DNA of 64,000 nucleotides from positions 1,211,018 to 1,275,017 of the forward strand of contig VZRN01004250.1 in assembly GCA_013397935.1 (NCBI GenBank). Reading direction: 5' to 3'. Shown here one piece after another: positions 10,855-21,179 of this stretch. The position numbers and the translations under genes are program-made. Every line of letters begins with the position of its first letter. Within the stretch, counting starts at the first letter, position 1. The stretch comes from Dasyornis broadbenti. Taxonomy: Eukaryota; Chordata; Aves; Passeriformes; Dasyornithidae. Below the pieces are notes generated by a model. The model did no database searches. It worked only from the letters and a program-made list of their open reading frames with translations, and had not been told where the DNA came from.

Positions 10855-11590
10855 CAGAGCTCTGTTAGTTTCGTAATCCTCTAGGAAGCAGTTTAAGTGT
10901 ATTGAAAACCATCTTACCAAGTAAATCAGGGCACAAGCGCAGCAACAGCTTAGCTTAGCCTATGTAATGTGCCAGGGACGGTGCATATTTACAGCACCGC
11001 CATCAAAGCAATGTCCACTTCCATGAAAGCAGCCTGAGCTCTTTCCAGCTCAAGAAGCACCATCCCACCACCTCCCCAGTGGCTGGACAGTGTGACAAAC
11101 CTGCTCCATTACCGGAACACTCTTGTTGTCACAAAGACAAATGAGAATCAGAACAGCATTAAAATCAAGAGCAAAATTCCCTTGCATTAGTAAAACAAAC
11201 TGCTTCCTCCAGGCCCGGGGAACGCTCATTCATTACCAGGTCTTGTTTGCAAAGAAATTTTAAGCAAATGTTGGTAATAACAGGACACAATGGAAAATGA
11301 TGGTCCTGCACGGTTTTCATATTGCATTAGTTCAGATCTACTTGCAACACCTGCTTCATTTCACCTTTCTCCCACTGATATCTCCCGGAGATTTCAGGAC
11401 TACCTCCCTACATCTATTTTGGGGTATAATTTGAGTGTAATTTGATACGTAATTAGGGTAGAATAGAAGACCGAGTATTTAACTACCCATACATCTCTCC
11501 CTAATTTAAATAATTCCTGATAAATCTAACTAGTTTGCCTCATCCTGCACTGATGTGTATTGAACTGGGGATAATGAAATAAGAAATGTG
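10855..11590. other. Candidate conserved non-coding blocks
   Basis: Two AT-rich parts (about 10855-11000 and 11100-11590) with many ATTA/TAAT words, retained CpGs (for example GGGACGGTGCATATTTAC, GATACGTAATTAGG) and no repeats. No long open frame. Enhancer-like composition; conservation untested. Confidence 0.28.
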
Positions 11591-11802
11591 AGGGGGGAAA
11601 AATGTTATTTCAGAGTCAGAAGATCACCAATTAATGACATGAAAAGCCTGGTGGGAATATCTGTACACTTAATGCCCCTTCTGCTTTCAGTTCTGTGCAG
11701 AACTGTCCGTGGCGTGAGGGCTCTCAGAATAGTCCTTAGAAAAACTTGTGTTTCTTTGAGCTGTCTCAAAGTTGTATCTCCCTGTTTCCCTCTCATGTCT
11801 AG

Positions 11803-11858
11803 AGAGAAATCAGATCGCTGGCTTAAAAAAAGCTTAAATTTGAAATGGTTGAAGATAG
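11803..11858 (+). CDS. Candidate plus-strand exon (18 codons), speculative
   Basis: A long polypyrimidine acceptor (TTTCCCTCTCATGTCTAG, ending 11802) and a consensus donor (ATAG|GTGAGT, 11859) bracket 56 bp. One frame reads EKSDRWLKKSLNLKWLKI; a second frame is also open. The block lies in the putative large intron of the minus-strand gene, so it would be antisense to it. It could be a lncRNA exon, a coding exon of another gene, or chance. The exit phase fits the entry phase of the candidate at 45264-45421. Confidence 0.2.
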
Positions 11859-12189
11859 GTGAGTTCAGCTCTTCAGGGTGTGACTACACACCCCTGACAA
11901 CTCAGAGTGCCATGTCACACTCGGGGAATTGTTTTGCTGTCAGACAGCAGGGGCTGGATTTTGTTCAGGTGAAACAGCACCGCTGGATTTTGTCCTGAAA
12001 TGTGGGAAATGTTTTAGGACATTCCTCTTTTTAATAATACAAATTGTCCCCCTTGTGCTTCAACAGGGGCAGGTGCTGATGGATGCACAGGTAGGGTAAA
12101 GTCAGATGTGGCTGCTCATCCGAGATTTCAAAATGTCACCCTATCTTCATCAAGGGAGAGGGGAAATGGGAAATCCAGAAGCTTCTGGT

Positions 12190-12460
12190 GGGTAAGAAAA
12201 AGTTTTATTATGATATTGGTTCGCTTCTTTCACACAATGTAAAATACAGCCTTTAACAACATAATTTTAGCATGTTAAATATTGAAAATACAGTACAATT
12301 TAGGCTGATTCCTGCTAGTTATTGGAAAAGAAGCATGACTGTGGAAATTGTTAACCATTCCATTGAAAATTTCAATGAAATCCACTCTTTGTGGTGGAAT
12401 GCGTTAACTTAGATGGATCATTATTCTCAGCAGAAAATTATTTTTTTAGGAAATTGTCCA
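12190..12460. other. Candidate conserved non-coding block with palindrome
   Basis: AT-rich block with ATTTTAGCATGTTAAAT and GTTAACC words, and a near-perfect palindrome CATTGAAAATTTCAATG at 12361-12377 (8-bp arms around one base). No repeats or convincing open frame. Confidence 0.28.
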
Positions 12461-12479
12461 TCCACACAGGAATATGGCA

Positions 12480-13260
12480 AAAAAAACCCACCCTGTGCAC
12501 AGGATCCCCGCCAGCCTGGGCCTGGCCATGAGAACCAACACCTTTCCTCATGGACAACCCTGGGACAAAAGAATATCTGAGCTGAATATTATTGGAGGGC
12601 GGTTTTATGTTTTTTTTCCTTATCGTAATCTCTCCTGTTTCTTGCCAACAACTTCCAGGGATGCCAACACCACCTCTCGCTGTGTCCTGCACCTCAGCAC
12701 TGCGATTTCAGCTTCCCCTCCTCCAACGCTGCCCACCCACCGTGCACACCCCAAAATGCCAGGACACCTCTCTGTCCAGCTTGGGAGCACTGCTCCATGG
12801 ACTCTGATACTTCCAGGGCAGCTAAGGGGGTGGTGAGATCCTCAGTGCTAATTTGCAGCATCTCCTGGGGGGCAGCTCCCAGCCTTGCTCCCATCCCATC
12901 ACCGCATTCCCGACGGACGCAACGCGGGCATCCGGAAGCCCCCAGCTCGCTGGCTCACACGCTCCCTCCCCCTCTCTTGTCAGGGTTTCTTTCTGTGCAG
13001 AACAGATGGGCACAAGCTGTTTGGGAACCACCTCCCTTCCCTCCCCCAGCGCCATGGAAAGATGCATCACCGGAGCAGGGAGCAGTCCCCTCCCGGCTGC
13101 GGCACGGCTCCCTTTTCAGAGGGGCAGGTAAAAGTTTAACCAGGCTGTCTTTCAGGGCTGGAGGCAGAGCCGCCTTTCATAGCCATGATAAATTGCTCCT
13201 GTCAAAACTACATGAATGCTCATATTGAAAAGCTCTTCTTTCTTTCTTTTTAACTTTCCC
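12480..13260. other. GC-rich stretch, no gene assigned
   Basis: Includes a CpG-containing part (about 12898-12960) but no CpG island. A strong acceptor (CCCCCTCTCTTGTCAG, ending 12983) and donor (GGCAG|GTAAAAG at 13128) frame 144 bp that are open in all three frames, so the reading frame gives no evidence for coding. Confidence 0.4.
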
Positions 13261-13411
13261 CCCTCTCCAGTCTCACGGTGTCTCTCGGTTGTTAGCCAAC
13301 ATTTAATGCCCGCTTAGTCAAAGGGCACTTCCACTCCTCGTCTCTCTGTCCTGTCCCCTGGGGCTGCTGGGGCTGAGTTGTCACAAAAATACTGATGGTG
13401 AATAAAATTAC

Positions 13412-13432
13412 AAAAAAAAAAAAAAAAAAAAA
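13412..13432. repeat. A21 homopolymer
   Basis: Twenty-one A residues in a row, preceded by AATAAAATTAC and followed by CAAAATGA. No retroelement body is recognisable upstream, so it is probably simple-repeat expansion rather than a retrotransposed tail. Confidence 0.9.
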
Positions 13433-14970
13433 CAAAATGAGGAAGAAACCCTTTAATGTTTTTAGGGCTTTTGATTTCAGTCAGGTCGTTCTAGCAGTAG
13501 TTCCTAACCAAAGCAACTGTAGGATGGAGGTGGACAGACAGATGTCTCCCAAGGAAGTTTCCAGTTGTTGATATTTTCTAAGTTAACAGATTAGCTGTAG
13601 TTTGTAGTGTTTTCCAAAGGTGACAATGAATGCATAACACAAAACAATCCACTCCCCCCACCTCCTGAAGTTGAGCAGCAAGGCCAAATCATGCTATAGA
13701 TGCTCCAGGGAGACAGAACATGCCCAGGTCTTAACACAACCTGAAGACCCCTCCCGGCCTATCAGAGAGCACTTTCACTCTATGGGTGCCCCAGAGCAGC
13801 AGCCATGGCTGGTAAAATCGGGGCCAGGTGCTTTGGCCACGGGATTACCCCTACTTCATCCAAAATTGCCTGGTTTTGTCAATCTCCTGGCCCTGCTGCA
13901 GGACTGCTCTGCTGGGGCTGGCTCCATGACTGCAGCGGTCATGGAGCCCCTAAACCAGTTACACTGGTCACACAGGAATGCACGAGAGCATGGGCTGGTT
14001 GTCACCGAGAAGATCCTGTGTGCCAATGTTCTGTTCCTGGGTTTGGGATTAATGGGAAAGGTGGGTTTAGGGTGCGTGGTGAGCACTGAGCCAGTTCAGC
14101 CCAGCCTGGTTGGTCACTCCAGTCCCTCTGGGCTGCACCTCCAGGAGAGGCACTGAAGTCCAATATGAGGAAAGTCGATCTGAACATCCAGCCAGAGCAC
14201 CATGAGCTTGTGTTGGTGCCATATTTGCACATGTTATGGCCACAAGCTCCTCATCCCCTCCCTATAAGCTTGCTGTAAGGAGCAGGGCTGGCAGGGCACA
14301 GTGCTGTCCCCGGCTGTGCTGCTCTGATGCCCGTCCCTGGTCAAAGCCCACGGTCTGAGGGGACGGGGACACTCACAGCACCCCCAGCTCCCTGGATGCT
14401 GTGTTTCACCTGACCTGGCTGCAGGAAACACCCAAAACTTACAGAGCTGCTCCCATTTCAGAACATCTCTCCCTCCTCCACAGCACTATGTGGTAAAAGC
14501 TACCCACAAATCAGCAGCAGGCATTCAATGCACATCTCCTAAGAAGAGATTTCAGACCTGTTCTCACACTCTGCTCTTATTCCTCCCTCTCCTGTTTTTC
14601 TGTCCATGCTGATATCTAGCCACCACCCAGCATTCCCAATATATCCTCCAGCCTGTAAATATCAGTGCTGCTGCCCTGCTACAGCAGCCAGTGACAGCCA
14701 CATCTGGCACACACACACAGATCTTCCCCGGGTGCATCTTCCCAGTGGCGAATATTTCTGCTACAGTCCTCATAGCTGGCTGCAGTGTCACTGCCCTTAT
14801 CACTATCAGCCTCCCGTGGGGTTCAGCACTATCCACATCTATATATGTATTTTTTGGGATATTAATACCATCAGGACACCCTTGTTATCCCAGCTTGCTC
14901 GCACATCTTTACACCTATTCACACACAGTATACAGGCAATGGAGACTGCACTGCCTTAACTCTGTTCCCA
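13433..14970. other. No gene recognised
   Basis: Mixed sequence with a 161-codon plus-strand frame (13671-14156) and overlapping frames on the other strand. No domain, no splice pattern and no repeat family identified. Confidence 0.5.
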
Positions 14971-14975
14971 CTTAC

Positions 14976-15105
14976 CTGTATTCTCAGATGTTTTAGTGAA
15001 GCTACGTGGCTGAAGGAGATTGAGATTTGCCCATATGTGCAAATCACTTTAAGGGCTGCATTTCTTCTGGCTGCAGCAGAATCACTGGAAAAGATTTCCC
15101 CTCCT
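14976..15105 (-). other. Candidate minus-strand exon, coding status unclear
   Basis: Very good splice signals on the minus strand: acceptor CCCTTTTCTTTTGCTCAG (AG at 15106-15107) and a perfect donor ACAG|GTAAGTGGG at 14975. The 130-bp block is open in one frame (includes RRNAALKVICTYGQ). However, it enters after two bases and leaves on a boundary, so it cannot be inserted between the exons at 46650-46786 and 9326-9419 without breaking the frame. It may be an exon of an alternative or non-coding transcript, or chance. Confidence 0.25.
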
Positions 15106-15277
15106 CTGAGCAAAAGAAAAGGGATGTTGAAAGAACAAACTGAGTACTCTCCAGAGGCTCCTGCTTAAGTACCATATAAGCACAGGCTGAAACGCAGGCC
15201 TGATCCTGCCTCCTGTCAGCTGCTCTCTCTTTCCCTGGCTCTGGAAGTGGTCTGCTGACATGTCATAAATCATTTTC

Positions 15278-15312
15278 TCTCTCTCTGCCTCAGTTTCCCC
15301 TATCCGTGTGCT
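15278..15312 (-). repeat. Possible ancient MIR-type SINE relic
   Basis: CTGCCTCAGTTTCCCCTATC resembles the complement of the conserved MIR motif (GAAACTGAGGC). It is very short and sits after a CT-rich run, so it may be chance. Confidence 0.25.
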
Positions 15313-15539
15313 GGGAAGCTTGCTAATGATCCTGCTTTGGAGAGGGCTCCCCAATCCACCATCAGGAGTGTTGGAGGGACTAAGCACTCGTGATAGCAGC
15401 TTTGCTGATGCTGTGTGTGCTGGTCCCTGCTTGTGCAGAGCCTCTGCAGGGCTGCCTGGGGGGCCCTTGCACTGTTTCAGCTCGCAAGGGTCAAGCCCAG
15501 CAGCTTTGCTGCTGTCGGCTCCTCTCCCCTCCACGTAGC

Positions 15540-16060
15540 ACTTTAAATCAGCCACGTTGCACCACAGTTATTAACTGGTTTTGACTGACTTCTTGAGTTA
15601 ATTATAATTTCACAGTGTAATATCAAGCATGATTAAAACAATTAGGTTTTCCACCCCCTTGCAATGCCTCCCTCTCTTTAGTTTCCTTTCTTCTCTCCCC
15701 TCCTTCCCCTGCCTCCCTTCACCCTGGAAGTTTTTAGATACGCTTCTGCACAACTGCAACAAATTGTATGGTAGGATCTGAAATTATTGCCCTCTTAAAT
15801 GCATTAAACTGTTCATAAAGCAATTTGCAATGCCAGTTACCAAACTACAGTGAGCCTCCCAGCCTGACACCTCCCAAATGCAGGAGGATTCTTGGCAGCC
15901 ATACCCTGCTGCAATGCTCTCACTCACCGGAGTCAATGCCTGAAACTTAGGAGAAATCAATGCAATTATAGATATGAAGGTCCAATTACTGCGTAATGTG
16001 ATCAGTCTTTATCTCTGAGTCCCTTCAAGAAAATCAGGGAGGCCTTTTCTTTTTACCCTC
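15540..16060. other. Candidate conserved non-coding blocks
   Basis: Three AT-rich parts (about 15540-15650, 15735-15850, 15945-16030) with ATTA/TAAT-rich words (for example TGAGTTAATTATAATTTCAC and GGTCCAATTACTGCGTAATG), separated by a pyrimidine-rich run at 15650-15725. No open frame of interest. Confidence 0.28.
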
Positions 16061-16639
16061 GTGAAAGGAGTTGCAATACAATGCAAAATGATCTTTAAAG
16101 AGAGGACCAAAAGCGAGGGACGTCTGTCACTCAGCACATCAGTTCCAGTGTTGGCTGGTACTGATTTCCCCTTCATACTGGGGAGGTTATTCCTGATTTA
16201 CACCTCAGTGCATCCATTGTGTCTGATGAAATCAGTCCCTGTTGAAGCTACTATCAGGTTCCCAGCCCAGTATCACGCATGTGGCCACTCCAGATTCCTT
16301 GGGTAATTTCGCTCATTCAGAATCTTTTCACCCTCTGCCAATTGTGGCCGCTCCCCTCTCACTCCCCGCTGTGGGTCTGAGGGTGGGAGCAGGACATGGA
16401 TCAGCCTGGCTGCCCCTCATCAGCATCCAGAGCTCATTGCTGCAGCTGGGCTCGTGCCCCAACATGGAGAAGTGACTGGTCTCCTAAAGGGATGGAAACA
16501 GCCTTCCTAAGGAAATGATTTGCAATCCCTTCTGGGCAAGACTTGATCCGTGTGCCAGCCCAGCTGGGCTGATAAACGCCTGGAGGGGCCAGGCCCAAGG
16601 AACGCTCATTTTCTTGGCTGGTTTCAACTGCCCCAACGA

Positions 16640-16764
16640 GCAGAGAGGATGGGCCACAGCCACCAGGCCTGGGCTGGCAGAAGGTGTCCCTGTCCGTGGC
16701 AAGGAATTAGAACCAGCTGAACTTTAAGGTCCCTTCCAAGCCAAACCATTCTGTGATTCTGCAA
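16640..16764 (+). mobile_element. CR1 LINE, 3'-end fragment
   Basis: AGAAGGTGTCCCTGTCCGTG, then CTTTAAGGTCCCTTCCAAGC, then the terminal CCATTCTGTGATTCTGCAA. Only about 120 bp of the 3' end is clear; sequence upstream of 16640 no longer matches well. Confidence 0.85.
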
Positions 16765-16969
16765 TAAGGGCAGGTTCTGCTCAGTCACACACATCCCAAA
16801 AAGGTGATTTTGACAGAAAAACTGTCACTCCAAGAGCACTGAATTCTGTGCACAGATCAGTAAGAGGGACTTGTGTTTCTCTGTGCTTCACCTCTTTACC
16901 TTTTATCCAACAGAGCAGGATCCAGATCAAAGCCAGGACATGACTGTAATTACACAAGTAGAAATAAGT

Positions 16970-17165
16970 AACCATCTGCACTAATAAGGAATACAATCCT
17001 TTATCTATGTTAATTAGAAATAAATTAGACAGCGAGAAAAAAGATATACATATTAGCTAATAGTTAATTACTGCAACCATATTGAGGAATATATGCATAT
17101 ATCAAGTAAAAAATCTATTCCAAATTAACAAACTATTGAGGTTTATTTCTAGAACTTCAGAACAG
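16970..17165. other. AT-rich stretch
   Basis: Strongly AT-rich with ATATATGCATATATC-like words around 17088-17103. No gene or repeat family recognised. Confidence 0.4.
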
Positions 17166-17488
17166 GAACATGTTTGACACTACATCCCAGTGTGAAGAAG
17201 GCCATTTATCACAAGTCTCAGAGCACCTTGTTCAAGGATCCCAAAGTGCTCAGCAAACATTGATAAATAGACCTTGGTGTATTCCCAAAGGGAGCCGTTA
17301 TCATCATGATACAGCAGTGCCAGGCGGGAGCTCAGGAGCCCCATTCTCTGCTCCTGCCTGCACAGCTCCAGTTTGATTCCCACTTCTCTGACGGAGAGCA
17401 CCCATCCTCTTTCCCAAAGCTCCAGTCTGCAGCCAAAATCTGCAGGAACCATGTTGTCACCAAGCTAAGATCTGGGGGACAGCAGGGC

Positions 17489-17560
17489 TATCACAGAGTC
17501 ACTGAGGCTGGAAAAGAACTCTAAGATCATCAGGTTCATCCGGGCTGGCTGCAAGCTGTT
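17489..17560 (-). mobile_element. Diverged CR1 3'-end relic
   Basis: ATCACAGAGTCACTGAGGCT, then GGAAAAGAACTCTAAGATCA matches the antisense CR1 end. Weaker similarity may run on to about 17635 (GACCCTCAGCACTTCGAC). Confidence 0.7.
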
Positions 17561-18043
17561 CCGCAGAGCTGACCCTCAGCACTTCGACTCACGCCTCTGC
17601 CCTGCAATATCCCCCAGCACTAAACACACAGGATCAGCCAGGACAGCACCAGAGGAAGGAGAAAATGATGGGAACGTGGTCCTTGGAAGGTCCCTGGCCT
17701 CTCCTTGCTCTGTCACCTGAAGTGAGAGGCAGATCCCTGAGTGAGCAGGGCAGGACTGACGGCAGCATGGATCTGCTTCCCTGCATCGCACTCAGGTGTC
17801 CAACCCCCTCCAGCTGCCCCACTTGCACAGGGAATCTTAAATGGACTGTGTCATCTTTTAAACAAAACCCCTGCTGCATCTTACCTGGGAAGAGGACAGC
17901 ATGGAGCTGAACAGGAGGTTCGGGTGTGAGGAGGAGGCATCTCCGTGCCGGCTGTGTCGTGGCAGGGACAGAGGCGGCCGAACACGTGCTGCCTGTCAGC
18001 ACGCGCTGCTGCTGGCCCAACACAGCTTCTCACAGCCCAAAAC

Positions 18044-18316
18044 GTGTGAAGAAATCCCAAGAATGCTCTCCACACACCGGGACATGGACTGCAGAGGCCT
18101 GAGAAAATAAATGATCACAATATATCTGAAAGTGGGTTTATTTTCCTTCCATATTCTGCACCCGACTTCACATTCCCAAGGGTTTCCAACCACTGTTTCC
18201 TTCTCCTACCTTTGGTTTTCCAGTCGAATTTCACACGCATTTTCTTTTCTCATTCTGCCACAAGAGTTACAATATGTACTTTGCTTATCTGGCGGTACAA
18301 AAATCGTGTTACTGTG
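18044..18316. repeat. Local direct duplicate, copy A (273 bp)
   Basis: Matches 23720-23992 at a constant offset of 5676 with no gaps. I count 13 differences (about 95% identity). Ten of these fall in the first 77 bases and three in the last 24; bases 18118-18292 (175 bp) are identical. The block runs from GTGTGAAGAAA to TTACTGTG, and similarity stops sharply at both ends. It has no CR1, terminal repeats or poly(A). It could be a local duplication of a constrained element, two copies of a low-copy mobile element, or a duplication homogenised by gene conversion. Confidence 0.97.
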
Positions 18317-18399
18317 CAGACTGGTTTTGCAACACAGAATGAGTGTTGCCTGCTAGGGGTGTAAACGCAGAGTTAATCCTGCCTTTCATGGCCTGCACT

Positions 18400-18780
18400 T
18401 TCCCTGTACTTGTTTATTCCACATTTTGTGTCCGCCCCAGGATGGATCAAACTGTTTAACCTTTGACTGCAAAGTCAGAAGAATGACTCACTTGGAAGCT
18501 GAAATGTAAATAAATATATGCATTGCTAAATAAATCAACTACTAATGCCCCAATGCAAGGCTGATAAATATCCTGATTAAAATCATGCTTGAATAAATGG
18601 GGCAAATTATCAGACAGGGGGTTTTAAAGTTACAATTTCAGGGCATAACTCAACACAACATCAGCCATAATTAGCAAATTGTTTTAATCTTTGATTTTTC
18701 TATACTATGTAGATTCAAATCTTTTCTCCTAGAGCTGTTAAGTGAACCCTAGGTTTATCACAAGTGTTGCAAAAGGAGAC
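18400..18780. other. Candidate conserved non-coding block
   Basis: AT-rich, with repeated AAATAAAT/TGATAAAT words and ATTA cores (CAGCCATAATTAGCAAATTG near 18662-18681), directly beside duplicate copy A. No open frame or repeat family. Confidence 0.28.
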
Positions 18781-19059
18781 AGAATATGATTGATTTATTG
18801 ATAAATGAAAAAAATCTTCTCTCGCTTACATTGACTGAAAAATGCTCCAAAGCTCTTAAACCTTCTACAGCACAAAAAAAAAAAAGTGGGGAACTGGTAG
18901 GTGATGTCCCTCTTTACCAGTACTGCTGCCATAATTCTGTGTGCCCACAGAACAAAGTTCATCTCCCACACAGGTACCTTCCCCTTGGGCACTAAATTAC
19001 CAAGCACTACCCCCAGTTACAGTCTCTAAATCCATTAGCAGTTAGGAGAAAATAATCCC

Positions 19060-19680
19060 TGCAATTTGTGCAGCACTGAGTGTTACGTACGAGGGAGGAA
19101 TATGCAAAGAGCAGCGCCTGGATGTGCCGGAGGACGAGCCTCAGCTCAGGACTGCCACCTCCCTGCTCCTCTCAACGTGGAGAGCTGCTCCCAGAAATCT
19201 TTTTATTTAATTTATTTATTTTCCATTCTCTCCTGTCTTGCCCTTACTGAACAGCCCCAGCATGACGAGCCTGTCTGCAAGGACTCGCATGCTAGCACAC
19301 GTCATTTTTTTTTGGCTCCCTGAAGGAAAAGGTAGTGCTCGCCTCCCACGTTGGATCGAGCCCTCTGAACTCGGTGTTTCCACATTCCTGATTGCCCCGC
19401 TGTGTGTGAATCGCATACCAACTAAGGAGTCCTTTAGATCACCTTCCGAGCTCAATTTTCCCCCCCCCCCCCACATGCTGATTGAAAAGCAAATGAAATA
19501 CTTTTTCTACCACCAATTTCCTCTCTTCATGTACCTGCCTGCACTTATTATTTCTGGAGAATCTTATCAGAGGAGCAACAGGTTGCTAAAGCACTGGTTT
19601 GGCCCCCAGATGATACAGTGGGCTGATAATTTATTAAGGGCTGTCTGTTAGAGGCAGATTGCTCTGAAGTGCTTTGAGCT
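19060..19680. other. Candidate conserved non-coding block with many CpGs
   Basis: The part at 19240-19450 keeps an unusual number of CpGs for non-island DNA (ACTCGCATGC, CACACGTCA, CTCGCCTCCCACGTTGG, GAATCGCATACC, TTCCGAGCTC). The part at 19480-19660 is AT-rich. No convincing exon. CpG retention suggests either constraint or low germline methylation. Confidence 0.3.
19460..19472. repeat. C13 homopolymer
   Basis: Thirteen C residues in a row between TTTT and ACATGC. Likely length-variable and error-prone in sequencing. Confidence 0.9.
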
Positions 19681-19689
19681 GAGCACACT

Positions 19690-20510
19690 GGAGGGAACGG
19701 AGCAGAGAGCATCCTCCCCTGCCAGCCCAGCCCAGGGTGCTCCCAAACCAGGCATGGCTCAGAGGAGCAGAGTTTTCTGTGACCTACCAGGAAGATTTTG
19801 ACCTTCTCGGATTAGATTTTCAGCTGTCTTGCTTGCCAGCCTGGGATTCTCCAAAGAGCAGCTCTGGTTTAGTGTTTTCTGTTGGTAATTCAGCTTCCGT
19901 GTAAAGCAGCCCTGCCTTTTAGACATTGTCTTCACTTACCTCACACTGGCCCTTCAGACTTCCAGAGGTGAGGACTGAAACTCAGGGGTCCTAAAATTCA
20001 ACTTGGATCCATCATGGAGTCATGCCAGTGATGTAAAGGTCTGAAGTGAAAAAAGGAGGATCTGTAACACCCTAAAAATTGCAAGAGGAAGGTGAGCTTC
20101 CAGCTATATACGTGAATTTTATTGGAGTGGTGCAATCCTGGATTGAAATGCATGCTTAAGACAAGGCTTAAATAATTTATATTTACAGATAAACCCTTCC
20201 CCTCACTGCCCTTGTAGATGCAAGACATGATCAAGGCAGCTTTCAAAATTGCAAAAGGGCTTTTGGGACTAAATCCCAAACCACACTGATGTTCTGCCCA
20301 GTGAGGACATTGGGGTTTGGCAGAAGAGTTTTACTGAGTTTCCACACCCCAAATCTTGCCTTTTCAAATGCACATGAGCTGAGGCTGACACTTGATCGTA
20401 CCAAGAGAGAACTTCATTTTGGAGATCTTCGGTTTACATCTGCTGCTACCAACCCATGAAGGGAAGATGATCCTTCAGCAGAGCAATTCCAGTAGTATAA
20501 AAATGGATTT
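19690..20510. other. No gene recognised
   Basis: A perfect minus-strand donor (GTGAG|GTAAGTGAAG, complement of about 19933-19942) has only acceptor partners that give stop-containing exons. A 93-codon minus-strand frame (19998-20279) has no recognisable motif. Confidence 0.45.
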
Positions 20511-20519
20511 CTTTTAGTC

Positions 20520-21170
20520 AGCACGGTTAGCTAAAAACCTTTCCCTTCCCTGTTGGAGTTACCTTGATAGAATAGATTGCGTTGCCTGCGCAATGCTATT
20601 GCCTCCCGTCCACAGCCCGTCACCCACACCCTCCCTGAAGTTCAAAAAGTTTCCCCACCCTCCTCTCAGCCTCCAAACTTTGATCACAATCCCAACAGAT
20701 GCAAAATATTTGTAGTAAGAGGTGCCAGTGCCGTCAGCTCGCCGCAGTAGCTCCCAGTCAAAATGTTTGCACGCACACTTCAGAGCATCATTTATCTTGA
20801 AGGGACGTCAACTCTAAAAATGTTAGCGCATGTCACTGTCAAAGCAAATGCCAGAAATTAGCTTTCTTTCATCTCGGAGAAGAATAATTAACTTTGCAAC
20901 TGTTTCCAAAAGTGCTAATTAATGGGTTTCAACAACTTGACTTGTCAGGATACATCTTGATTGGAACAACAGCTTGCTCTTCCCCTTGAGGATTATGGCT
21001 CTTCTTTTGGACTCTTTTCCTCATCCGCCAGTTTAGTGAGTTGTGGAAAATGGATGTCATTTGTAACACAAAAATAAACATGAGAAAAAGGGAAAGCCCT
21101 GGGGACTAGTTAACATTTATTAATTATTGGTGTGCTTTATTAGCAATAATGTAAAAACACAACCTCTCAT
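20520..21170. other. Candidate conserved non-coding element (strong composition signal)
   Basis: A 650-bp repeat-free block with dense ATTA/TAAT cores (for example GAATAATTAACTTTGC, GTGCTAATTAATGGG), GATA-like and TTTGCA words and many retained CpGs (TTGCGTTGCCTGCGCAATG, CCGTCAGCTCGCCGCAG, GGGACGTCAAC, TTAGCGCATG). TTGCGTTGCCTGCGCAA is a near-palindrome. No open frame of note. Among the AT-rich blocks here, this one looks most like a developmental enhancer; conservation was not tested. Confidence 0.35.
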
Positions 21171-21179
21171 TTAAACTGA

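Noticed and set aside
12890..12960. CpG-containing segment considered as a CpG island
   Set aside because: Too short, and CpG density falls off quickly on both sides.
12984..13127. 144-bp block with good acceptor and donor on the plus strand
   Set aside because: Open in all three frames, so the reading frame gives no information; no phase partner found.
18050..18193. Shared minus-strand open frame in both duplicate copies
   Set aside because: The frames match because the DNA is nearly identical. There is no start context, domain or independent coding signal.
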